Shown here one piece after another: positions 7,615 through 14,761 of a stretch of 27,585 nucleotides of DNA (the first letter of the stretch is position 1; each line of letters begins with the position of its first letter). A program made the position numbers and the translations under genes. The DNA comes from DAINRZ01 sp964634885 (lineage in GTDB: Bacteria; Bacteroidota; Ignavibacteria; Kapaibacteriales; UBA2268). The stretch spans positions 1 through 27,585 of the forward strand of contig CAZWLN010000061.1 in the NCBI GenBank assembly GCA_964634885.1, written 5' to 3'. Under the pieces are notes generated by a model. That model was not told where the DNA came from, made no database searches, and worked only from the letters and a program-made list of their open reading frames with translations.

Positions 7615-10446
7615 TTAATATATCAACAGTTTATTAGCCCAGGCTGAACCTCCGGCGACAATTCTTACAAAATATACTCCCGGAACGGCAATTGCCCTGA
7701 AGAAGACTTCACACTCCTGCCCGCAGTCTGTGTATTCTTCCAAAACCTGTTGTCCGACAATGTCGTAAACAGCTATTTGCAGTTTGCCGCCATTGCTGCC
7801 CGCATTTCTTATTATCATTGTATTAGTAGCCCTGTTCCAGTACAATTCCGGTTCGGAAGATTCGAACGACTGCACTTCGTTCTCACCGCTGTAAACACAG
7901 GCCGCCGATGTGTCCGAGAGGCAGCCGTGGTCAGAAACGGCAATTACCCGGTATTTCCCGTTTTTGTCGGCAATCAGTACTTTTCCGTCTTCGCCTTCGA
8001 TGGCCTCATCTTCGTAGAACCACCTGCAGCCTGTTACAGAACTCGATGTCAACGTGTCGTTGCTCATAGCGATGACAGGTTTCTCCGGTTTCGCATGAAT
8101 CGTAATGTCGCTTCCGTTGTCGGTGCAATATGTACTGTCCCCGCCCGACGTTACCCTGATCCGGTACCCGTTGCCTTCTGCTGTCTCATCCTCTATCCTG
8201 CAGTTGATGGATAAAGCTTTTGCCGTCAGCGCTGTACCGATTGTCACGGGGAAGTTAAAACTCCCGGCTGAGTCGGATAGCTCGACCCGGAAATTTCCCG
8301 GTTCAGGCAGATCATAGAATAATTCGAATTCGGCGACGAGGCTGTCTCCGGCACAGTATTCACCGTCGGCGACGGCCCCTGTGGTAATCTGCGCTACGAC
8401 TGGAGAAACCGCTAAGTAATCGACGGCAAACTCTGTGTTGCCGATGGGTTCCAGGGTGATGTCAAATGTGTCGCTTCCGGCAAACCTGCAATCGATTTTT
8501 TTTACAATGCCTTCTGTGCCAGCAATTTCAACAGTGTCGGTGAAACTGCCCGGAGTGAGTGTAAAGCGGAGCTTCCCCGGTTTGATGAGCGAATCGGCGG
8601 TAATCCTAAGTTCCAGGTTGTCCCAGAAAACATTTCTTTTTGCAATCGGGTATTTCAACCGTACCGAATGAACTGTCCCGCCGATCACGGCCGGAAAATC
8701 ATTCAGCCTGCAGCCGGCCGCTGCACTGTACACGATGTCCTGGCCCTGAGCAGTCCCGAATTCGTCGGAACTGTTGTCGCCCCAACCAAGGGAGAAGCCT
8801 GCGTAGTCTTCAGGGTTGCCCGGGGTGGTTTCAGTCGGAGCTTCCTCAGGAACACAGTGTCTTCCGGACTCGTTAACGGTAACACTGAAACCGACAGAGT
8901 ACGGTTTTTGCGGGTCGGCGTAAGACTTTGACTGGTCGTCATTATGAATTGTAACCATTTGCGGGCACGAATCGTTGTTTACATAGGACCGTTCCTTTCC
9001 GGAGTTGCTATTCCAATCGGTCACTTTTGTCCTTGGCGACGCGGATGCTGATTGATCCGCCCGGAAATCCTCAGTGTAAACAGTATTATTGAACCCCCTG
9101 GTGCTGTCGTTCGGGTAAGTGAAAGTGACTGTCGCCCCCGGAGGAACCATTACGGACTGATAATCACAATAGCTCTTGAAATCCAGTTTCTTCTTACGGG
9201 GTTTGTGGGTTGAATCATACCTTTCTGTTACTAAGCGTGAGACTGCTGCCGATTGGGAAACGCCGTTGAAGGTAAATCCTTCCATTATCATCTCGCCTTT
9301 ATTCCCCGTTACAACAGGCGTTCCTTCAGACGTCGTGCCGGCTCCTTCGCCTCCGGCAGCCCTTGTGCTGTCGGATTGCTGCTGGTCGTTGTCGTGCTTG
9401 AAATTCACAATCAGTACGCCGTTGAGTGACCAGGAGCCTGTAATTGTAACTATATGCAAGCCAAAACTACCCTGGGATTTGTCGATGACAACCCATGCTT
9501 CTATGTCGGCGCCTGCCTGTCCCTGGCCGATCAACCAATTCCTGTCGGGGTATTGGCCGGTGTTTTTGCATGTGGCGTGGCTGTTGCCTGTTGAGCTGCC
9601 TATCTGGTCGCCGTTCTTTCCTCCTTCAATCTGGTACTCCACAATGATTGGCAGGTCGTACATCTCGATGAAGTTCAGTTTGGCGCGGATGAAATCGGTG
9701 AAACTAACCCCGTTGCCCTCCATCCTCCGCATCAGGTTGTTGAAATCGTTGTATGCGGAACCTAATCCGCCGGGTATATTAAACCCGTATTTGCCTTCCA
9801 TCCAGCACATGCTGTTGGCCGCCGCCGCGGGGCCACAGCCCTCTTTACCGCTGTTGCCCTCAAGGTCGTAGTTCGGAACTGAGCATCCATAGTAGAAAAA
9901 ATTCCCGATGACCAGGCCGCCGGGCAGCCAGATGATCTTTGGAAACACCTGGTCCTGCCAGGAGTTTGCTCCAAAGTTGCCCCACCCTGTGTTTACGGTG
10001 TAAGTTCTGACAGGTGCGTTCAGTACCGGCAGAATTGTAAAATCGTATGGTTGTGTCAGAGGTTCGGGTGTAACCATGTAATTGTAGAATATCTGCAATC
10101 CCGGCAGGGCAATCGGGTATCCGGCGCTGTCCATGCGAAACCTTACAGCTCTTGAGTCATAGTCTCTTGGGTTGTTTGCTTTGTTTACCAATAGCTCATT
10201 CTGTACAATCCAGTATGGTTCGTTGTTGAAAGGGCTGTATGCGAGCATGTTCAGGAACATCATTTGGTCCGGCGGGACGTAGTTGAAAGTCAGCATGCCG
10301 ACACTGGAAAAGCGCTTCAAAACGTCGGTAGTGTCGAAACTTAACTGGTGAAAGCCGATGTTTTCAATCGGTTCTTCCTGTGCAAAGCACGGAAAGAACA
10401 GAAACAGCCAGAGCAGGCTGCCTGCCAGCAGGGTTTTTGCGCACAT
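7615..10446 (-). CDS. Large secreted T9SS cargo with C39-like cysteine peptidase signature
   Basis: This 943-aa protein has a signal peptide ending ...CFAQ (about residue 23). Around residue 204 it has KEGCGPAAAANSMCWM, resembling the nucleophile motif of papain-fold C39-like peptidases. About 127 residues later comes FGLHIVTITGSW (H331), like the catalytic His strand, followed by NFKHDND. Residues 350-560 are low-complexity and Ser/Thr/Asp-rich; 560-840 look like beta-sandwich adhesive domains. The last ~75 residues (LYWNRATNT, LQIAVYDIVGQQV, PGVYFVRI, NKLLIY) are a T9SS type A sorting domain, so the product is predicted to cross the outer membrane. ATG 10446 has a GAGGTAAT ribosome site. 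Peptidase activity is inferred from motifs only; a non-catalytic fold is possible. Confidence 0.85.
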   Translation of the reverse strand: MCAKTLLAGSLLWLFLFFPCFAQEEPIENIGFHQLSFDTTDVLKRFSSVGMLTFNYVPPDQMMFLNMLAYSPFNNEPYWIVQNELLVNKANNPRDYDSRAVRFRMDSAGYPIALPGLQIFYNYMVTPEPLTQPYDFTILPVLNAPVRTYTVNTGWGNFGANSWQDQVFPKIIWLPGGLVIGNFFYYGCSVPNYDLEGNSGKEGCGPAAAANSMCWMEGKYGFNIPGGLGSAYNDFNNLMRRMEGNGVSFTDFIRAKLNFIEMYDLPIIVEYQIEGGKNGDQIGSSTGNSHATCKNTGQYPDRNWLIGQGQAGADIEAWVVIDKSQGSFGLHIVTITGSWSLNGVLIVNFKHDNDQQQSDSTRAAGGEGAGTTSEGTPVVTGNKGEMIMEGFTFNGVSQSAAVSRLVTERYDSTHKPRKKKLDFKSYCDYQSVMVPPGATVTFTYPNDSTRGFNNTVYTEDFRADQSASASPRTKVTDWNSNSGKERSYVNNDSCPQMVTIHNDDQSKSYADPQKPYSVGFSVTVNESGRHCVPEEAPTETTPGNPEDYAGFSLGWGDNSSDEFGTAQGQDIVYSAAAGCRLNDFPAVIGGTVHSVRLKYPIAKRNVFWDNLELRITADSLIKPGKLRFTLTPGSFTDTVEIAGTEGIVKKIDCRFAGSDTFDITLEPIGNTEFAVDYLAVSPVVAQITTGAVADGEYCAGDSLVAEFELFYDLPEPGNFRVELSDSAGSFNFPVTIGTALTAKALSINCRIEDETAEGNGYRIRVTSGGDSTYCTDNGSDITIHAKPEKPVIAMSNDTLTSSSVTGCRWFYEDEAIEGEDGKVLIADKNGKYRVIAVSDHGCLSDTSAACVYSGENEVQSFESSEPELYWNRATNTMIIRNAGSNGGKLQIAVYDIVGQQVLEEYTDCGQECEVFFRAIAVPGVYFVRIVAGGSAWANKLLIY

Positions 10447-10720
10447 AAATTACCTCATTTCAATTAGTTAACGAAAACGAGCAATTCTGTGCCATAGCTT
10501 TAGTTCATTTTCCCTGCCCCAAAGTATGAAATATTATTAAGAAATAAAAGCCATAATTATGCTTTATCCGGATACCTTAAAATTCATCAAAAGGTAATTG
10601 CATATATCCGGGATTCTTTCCGTTTAACACAGTCATCATCAACTGAAGGATTATCCCTGATAATGCGCCAGGAGTTGTAAATATCTCATTAATAATTGAT
10701 ATATAACAATTTACAGTTTT

Positions 10721-10760
10721 CCCCTCCTTTGATAAGGAGGGGCCAGGGGTGGTTGGATAC
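10721..10760. repeat. Palindromic repeat with G-rich tail, copy 1
   Basis: CCCCTCCTT (10721-10729) and AAGGAGGGG (10734-10742) form a perfect 9-bp stem with a 4-base loop, followed by GGGGTGGTT. The design, a C/G hairpin followed by a GGGG/GGTT tail, recurs at 10834-10867. It resembles interspersed repeats often seen between Bacteroidota genes; that is recollection, not a search result. Confidence 0.65.
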
Positions 10761-10833
10761 TTAGTTCGTCAAGAATGCTGAATTCTGAATTAAGAATTCT
10801 GAATGTAAGAAAAAGCTGATCCTGTTCTTCTTA

Positions 10834-10867
10834 CCCCTTCCCCTTGGGGAAGGCTTGGATGGGGTTC
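10834..10867. repeat. Palindromic repeat with G-rich tail, copy 2
   Basis: CCTTCCCC (10836-10843) and GGGGAAGG (10846-10853) form an 8-bp stem with a 2-base centre, followed by GGATGGGGTT. It has the same architecture as 10721-10760 but a different sequence, so the two belong to a related family rather than being recent copies. It abuts the truncated gene copy that begins at 10871. Confidence 0.6.
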
Positions 10868-10870
10868 AAA

Positions 10871-10984
10871 TATAATCGAAATTACTTCACCGGGAAGAAG
10901 ATGTTGGTAACCATGTCCTGGGGTTTGGTGGTTCCCGGGTCGGTCATATACTATTCCCGGGGCCTGCCTGCAATCGTCAGTTTG
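10871..10984 (-). repeat. 114-bp direct repeat, distal decayed copy
   Basis: This segment aligns without gaps to 13569-13682 with four mismatches (110 of 114 identical by eye). Both copies have the same orientation, and the 2.6-kb interval between them holds two complete genes. Identity stops sharply after TCAGTTTG on the right and before TATAATCG on the left. Confidence 0.93.
10882..10984 (-). pseudogene. Truncated 3' end of SRPBCC/GyrI-like gene with internal stop
   Basis: On the minus strand this encodes the last 33 codons and stop of the protein at 13580-14587 (from KLTIAGRP to NIFFPVK). Of the four differences in the 114-bp repeat, two are synonymous (CCG to CCC, TAC to TAT). One changes Trp to Arg, and one turns the second Glu of the conserved WEEY motif into TAG (plus 10951-10953). 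There is no upstream part of the gene and no start, so it is a dead fragment. It marks either a duplication or displacement of the gene's original 3' end by an insertion. Confidence 0.93.
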
Positions 10985-11270
10985 GACGAAGGCTAAGCAT
11001 TGAAATCTTTAAGAAATAGAAATTTAATTTGCATTCTCCGATTTGTTTTTGTAATATTGTTATTGTTAAGTATTGTTTTATCATCGATAGATAGCAGTAT
11101 TATCGAAATATTTACGGTTTGATTTTTAAAAAATAGCCCGAAGTGGCAGTAGAAAAGCAATAAAGCATATTATGTTTTATTATATATCGTATTTATGGAG
11201 ATAATACACTATGAAAAAACAACTGTTAATATTAATACTTCAACGCATAATTTATACAAAGGAAATGAAT

Positions 11271-12767
11271 ATGAAAAAAATAATGATTTCAACAGCCATA
11301 ATGCTTTTCTGTTGTGTTTTCACAGGCCGTGCCCTCGACACCAAGTTAGTCGATTATAATTTAAATATGCAAGGTTTCTTGGACTATGATGTTTACGGCG
11401 GTAAAATTGCTTTGCTTACTGATAAGGCTTCAAACCCTAAACTTTACTATATACCTATTGTTATAATCCTTGAAAACGGCGAGTGGATAAAACTTCCCAT
11501 TAATATTGGAAGCGATACACTTAATACTGTTAATATATCATCCAATTCACAGATTCATTTCGATTCTACGGGTAATATCTGGATCTGCGGCTCAAAACTG
11601 TTCAAATATGACGGCCAGCAATGGACAGGCTATGGGATTGAAGGAGACGCCTACGAAGACAAAAGAGTTTTCAAGCATTTTTGCGTTGACAAATATAATA
11701 ATATCTGGGTTACTTCCATTATTTATTCTGATTCGGCTGACCATCGCAGCGAACTACTGAAATTTGACGGAGAAAAGTTTTCTTCCGTGTTGAAATTTAA
11801 TAATACAATTAATTGTTCCGGCTATAGTGAGTATATGATGCCCTATGTGCTGGCAGCCTCTCCTGACGGTAAAGTCGTTTTCCACGGAATGTTTCCTGTC
11901 TTTGATAAGGAATTTGAAGACGGTAATTTCAGGGATGTTTTTATTATCAACCAGGATATGACCTATGAAAGGCTGAAAATGCCATCGACCTCCGGCGCCG
12001 GTTTTGACGGCTATATCAAAGCTGTTTCAAGTATTTTCACAGAGCCTGGAGGTAAAACCTGGTTCACTCTTGGTATAAATACAGGCAGTTTCGAATTGAA
12101 TCCGGTGGGTCTTTGTTGTTCGGGAATGGCAATGTATGACGGCAGTCAATGGACACTTTTCAATGAATCGAATAACCTGGATACGGTGTCAAAAAATCTG
12201 TACGAACCGATTTACAGGATGGCAAAACTCACAAACGGAGACTATTTCCTGGTTGGTAAAAACATGTATTATATCATGGGTTCCGACTATAAATTGAAGA
12301 AGTACTTTTGGGAGGATTTTTTCAACAAATCCGATTTTATTATCTGTCATTCATATTTCAACGGTGAAAAAGGGTACGAGTTCCTGGGCAGATTCCTTAA
12401 CAATCCTCCTTTAGCCGGGACTAATGCTGAGATTGGATATGTTCATGTAAAAAACAACAAGATATACATTGGTATGGATAAAGGTATAATCATAGCCAAT
12501 GAATCGAGTGTATTGTCAGTTCCAGGAACAGATGTTCCCGACATGGAAATTCAAACTTTTCCCAATCCTACCGGCGATAATGTTTTTATTAATGCCAATC
12601 GGAATTATACCACATACCGGATTGTGAACATCATGGGCCGTGAAGTTGCCGCAGGTGAATTTACATCAGGCTCCATCCCTGTCTCTACGCTGCCCTCCGG
12701 CGTCTATATTATCAGACTCACCGGGGAAAATAATGAGTTTAGTTATACAAGGTTTATTAAAGAATAA
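11271..12767 (+). CDS. Secreted propeller-like protein with T9SS sorting domain
   Basis: This 498-aa product starts at ATG 11271, preceded by AAAGGAAAT. An in-frame ATG at 11211 with its own weak TATGGAG site would add 20 residues ending in a charged stretch before the signal peptide, which is less likely. The signal peptide ends near TGRA (residue 21). The middle repeats short blades such as GNIWICGSKLFKYDGQQWTG (near 101), NNIWVTS and MAMYDGSQWTLF, typical of two-component-regulator-type propellers. Residues about 430-498 (TFPNPTGDNVFI, YRIVNIMGREV, LPSGVYIIRL) are a type A T9SS domain. The Cys-rich gene follows 19 bases downstream, and both lie between the 114-bp direct repeats. Function unknown; probably surface-attached or released. 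Confidence 0.85.
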   Translation: MKKIMISTAIMLFCCVFTGRALDTKLVDYNLNMQGFLDYDVYGGKIALLTDKASNPKLYYIPIVIILENGEWIKLPINIGSDTLNTVNISSNSQIHFDSTGNIWICGSKLFKYDGQQWTGYGIEGDAYEDKRVFKHFCVDKYNNIWVTSIIYSDSADHRSELLKFDGEKFSSVLKFNNTINCSGYSEYMMPYVLAASPDGKVVFHGMFPVFDKEFEDGNFRDVFIINQDMTYERLKMPSTSGAGFDGYIKAVSSIFTEPGGKTWFTLGINTGSFELNPVGLCCSGMAMYDGSQWTLFNESNNLDTVSKNLYEPIYRMAKLTNGDYFLVGKNMYYIMGSDYKLKKYFWEDFFNKSDFIICHSYFNGEKGYEFLGRFLNNPPLAGTNAEIGYVHVKNNKIYIGMDKGIIIANESSVLSVPGTDVPDMEIQTFPNPTGDNVFINANRNYTTYRIVNIMGREVAAGEFTSGSIPVSTLPSGVYIIRLTGENNEFSYTRFIKE

Positions 12768-12786
12768 AAAATATCTTGGAGAGAAG

Positions 12787-13476
12787 ATGAAAAAAATATT
12801 TTTAAATATAGTAATGTTGTTATCAATGTTTTCAATTAACAATTTCCTCTATGCGCAAAGTGAATGTCCGCCTGATAATGGTAATCCCTGGAGTGATGGA
12901 ACTGGCTCTTACCATATCTCTAATTATGGGTATATGGGGACAGTTGCCTATAAATACAGAGATAACGGTTCAGGAGATAAGGAAGTTGTAATTGACTGGA
13001 CCACACTCAACAATACATCTCAGTTCATTTCAGATGAAATTTTAAAAATTATGCTCGAACAGGACATTGTTAAAAGCTTTATGGAACACACAAACCTTGC
13101 GTTGACAAATGTAGCGGTTTACCATAGTAAGGAATGTAAAGTTGACCAGAGTATTGTTTACAATCTGACGGTTTCTCAGGAATTCGACTGTTGTGACGTA
13201 GGTGGTGGGCAAGCTACGAATGACTGGTTTAAGTGGCTATCAGAAGGCAATACTGTTACAAACAGGTTATATAAAGAAACAAAGCAGGTTACCTGTGGAC
13301 ACAAATGCTGTAAAAGGTCATATTATATAAGATCATACTATGATAATGTATATTTTCGTTGGTCAGCTGAAATTGAAAGTGTACTTGTTACCACAATTTC
13401 TGACTGTGATTGTACAACTACATATTATGATTGCTCTACTGGTAACGTTGTCCCTTGTACCGGCGATTGCGATTAA
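12787..13476 (+). CDS. Cysteine-rich secreted protein of unknown function
   Basis: This 229-aa protein starts at ATG 12787 behind GGAGAG; the longer frame back to 12640 only overlaps the previous gene. The signal peptide ends near NNFLYAQ (about residue 25). The mature part has at least 14 cysteines in pairs and clusters: FDCCDV, VTCGHKCCKRS and a tail with SDCDC, YDCS and PCTGDCD. That suggests disulfide-stabilised or metal-binding extracellular structure. I recognise no family. There is no T9SS sorting domain, so it may stay in the periplasm or be a partner of the gene at 11271, with which it is probably co-transcribed. It is moderately A+T-rich. Confidence 0.8.
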   Translation: MKKIFLNIVMLLSMFSINNFLYAQSECPPDNGNPWSDGTGSYHISNYGYMGTVAYKYRDNGSGDKEVVIDWTTLNNTSQFISDEILKIMLEQDIVKSFMEHTNLALTNVAVYHSKECKVDQSIVYNLTVSQEFDCCDVGGGQATNDWFKWLSEGNTVTNRLYKETKQVTCGHKCCKRSYYIRSYYDNVYFRWSAEIESVLVTTISDCDCTTTYYDCSTGNVVPCTGDCD

Positions 13477-13533
13477 AAGAATGTCCGATTTATACTGGTA
13501 ATAATAAGTATTTTAAAAACAATGTTTTACTAT

Positions 13534-13559
13534 CAGGGACGCGCCGAAGCGCGTCCCTG
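13534..13559. terminator. Bidirectional terminator hairpin with UUCG loop on minus strand
   Basis: CAGGGACGCGC and GCGCGTCCCTG form a perfect 11-bp stem with a 4-base loop. It lies between the convergent ends of the genes at 12787 (+) and 13580 (-). Transcribed on the minus strand, the loop is C(UUCG)G, an unusually stable tetraloop, followed by a modest T-rich run. Confidence 0.85.
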
Positions 13560-13568
13560 TGTCATATT

Positions 13569-13682
13569 TATAATCGAAATTACTTCACCGGGAAGAAGAT
13601 GTTGGTAACCATGTCCTGCGGTTTGGTGGTTCCCGGGTCGGTCATGTACTCTTCCCAGGGCCTGCCTGCAATCGTCAGTTTG
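13569..13682 (-). repeat. 114-bp direct repeat, copy within intact gene 3' end
   Basis: This copy includes the last 33 codons and 11 downstream bases of the SRPBCC/GyrI-like gene. Its partner at 10871-10984 carries a nonsense change. The intact gene, cassette and fragment lie in the order expected for insertion at a gene's 3' end. Confidence 0.93.
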
Positions 13683-14587
13683 TTGTCGGCAATGTACTTC
13701 ATCACAGCGTTGTATGTAGCCGTCAGGTTGTCGTAGGGGCCTTTGTGTACGGCTTTCACCACTTTGCAGTCAGGGATGGAGTCCAGGATTACTCTTCCGC
13801 TCAGTTTTGCCTTGAATGGCGGCAGGAAGGGAGCTGCAGCGTTGAAGTTGAAAGACTTCTCGTCGTAGGAATTGGTGATGGAGATGGGGGCGCCGGCAGG
13901 CTGCACCTGGTTCTTCTGCATGAATTCATATATCTCCTTGTAGGCGGCGGCGTACTTGCCTGAAATCACTTTCGGGTCCATTCCCGCTGAATCATGGATG
14001 GCAAGATATACAGACTTCTTGAATTCGGTAACCGTAATCTCAATTTCGCCGGCGGCGGGGCCTTCTTCACACACTTTCTTCAGTCCTGCCAGTCCCCGTT
14101 CGAAGTCCCTGGAACCCATCTCTTCGAGAGATGAAGCGCACCACCTGGCGAACAATCCAAGGTCGCTGTCCATTGTCCAGGTGACTATGGTCTTACCTTC
14201 TTTTTCCTCGAATTTGAATTCGGCGGTTCCGGCGTCTTTTCCGTTCATCGTAAGTGAGAACCTGATATACTCTCCCGGTTTACTCTCCAGGATAGTAATT
14301 TTACCGTTACCGATTTCTTTAATTTCGCTGGCGTATTCGAAGAAGGCTTTGGCGCCTTCGGCAGGTTCGCTGTAGGTCTTCTTCATCTTGGTATCCAACG
14401 ACAGCCAGGGCATCCAGTTGTCCCAGTTTTTGAAGTTATTTATCTGGGCGTAAACGACTGAAGCAGGTGTTTTGATCTCGGTCTTTTTCTCGACATGAAT
14501 CGATGAAGGCAGGAAGAACAGGGTAATTACAAGGCCGATTACCACTACTGCGGCAAGGATGATTAAGAAGTATTTCAGGAATTTCAT
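13580..14587 (-). CDS. Membrane-anchored SRPBCC plus GyrI-like effector-binding protein
   Basis: This 335-aa protein starts at the ATG at 14587, which begins a clean hydrophobic anchor (FLKYFLIILAAVVVIGLVITLFF, about residues 3-26). Upstream in-frame ATGs would add 55 residues of unlikely sequence. Residues about 35-175 form an SRPBCC (START/polyketide-cyclase-like) ligand-binding domain, with PASVVYAQINNFKNWDNWMPW and a two-Trp pattern typical of the family. Residues about 180-335 match GyrI-like/AraC effector-binding domains: VVKAVHKGPYDNLTATY and AGRPWEEYMTDPGTT. The pairing is known in Bacteroidota proteins that bind small hydrophobic ligands; no DNA-binding domain is present. No strong ribosome site is visible. 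The 3' end is duplicated at 10871-10984. Confidence 0.9.
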   Translation of the reverse strand: MKFLKYFLIILAAVVVIGLVITLFFLPSSIHVEKKTEIKTPASVVYAQINNFKNWDNWMPWLSLDTKMKKTYSEPAEGAKAFFEYASEIKEIGNGKITILESKPGEYIRFSLTMNGKDAGTAEFKFEEKEGKTIVTWTMDSDLGLFARWCASSLEEMGSRDFERGLAGLKKVCEEGPAAGEIEITVTEFKKSVYLAIHDSAGMDPKVISGKYAAAYKEIYEFMQKNQVQPAGAPISITNSYDEKSFNFNAAAPFLPPFKAKLSGRVILDSIPDCKVVKAVHKGPYDNLTATYNAVMKYIADNKLTIAGRPWEEYMTDPGTTKPQDMVTNIFFPVK

Positions 14588-14698
14588 AACAATACCCAAT
14601 AGTTTAATGAACATATATTTGGAAAACCACCCTAATTTAAAGAAAAATTCAATACAATAACCAATGGAATTTCCTGAATAAAAAAACTTTGACCGGCG

Positions 14699-14729
14699 AT
14701 TGCTATTATCAATATAATTTGTATATTTG
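14699..14729 (+). promoter_or_regulatory. Bacteroidota-type promoter for the lipoprotein gene at 14762
   Basis: ATTG at 14699-14702 and TATATTTG at 14722-14729 are separated by 19 bases, matching the -33 TTTG / -7 TAnnTTTG primary promoter of Bacteroidota (first T of -33 mismatched). Transcription would begin near 14736, leaving a leader of about 25 bases before ATG 14762. Confidence 0.55.
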
Positions 14730-14761
14730 GCTATAAAAAAAAGTATATTCATGAGGTAACT

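Larger units (their letters stand above)
10447..11270. other. 824-bp repeat-rich gap between divergent genes
   Basis: This stretch holds no intact gene. It contains two palindrome-plus-G-rich-tail repeats (10721-10760 and 10834-10867), a GAATTCTGAATTAAGAATTC-like repeat between them (about 10779-10804), a decayed 3'-end copy of the gene at 13580-14587 (10871-10984), and A+T-rich DNA before the gene at 11271. It must also carry the promoters of the divergent genes at 7615 and 11271. No transposase or integrase remnant was seen. Confidence 0.8.

Noticed and set aside
9176..9871. 231-residue open frame on the plus strand
   Set aside because: It lies wholly antisense to the 943-aa gene, has no ribosome site and shows a translation biased by the complementary codons; it is a shadow.
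10871..10984. Possible MITE or short mobile repeat
   Set aside because: The sequence is the coding 3' end of the gene at 13580, including the conserved WEEY region, and lacks terminal inverted repeats; it is a gene fragment.
10985..13568. Integrative element with its own recombinase
   Set aside because: The topology fits insertion, but both genes in the interval are secreted proteins and no integrase or transposase is present; left as a hypothesis.
13455..13736. 93-residue plus-strand frame
   Set aside because: It crosses the terminator hairpin and overlaps two well-supported convergent genes.
14588..14752. 55-residue N-terminal extension of the SRPBCC/GyrI-like protein
   Set aside because: The extension lacks a domain pattern and would bury the membrane anchor that begins at ATG 14587; it also overlaps the promoter of the divergent gene.
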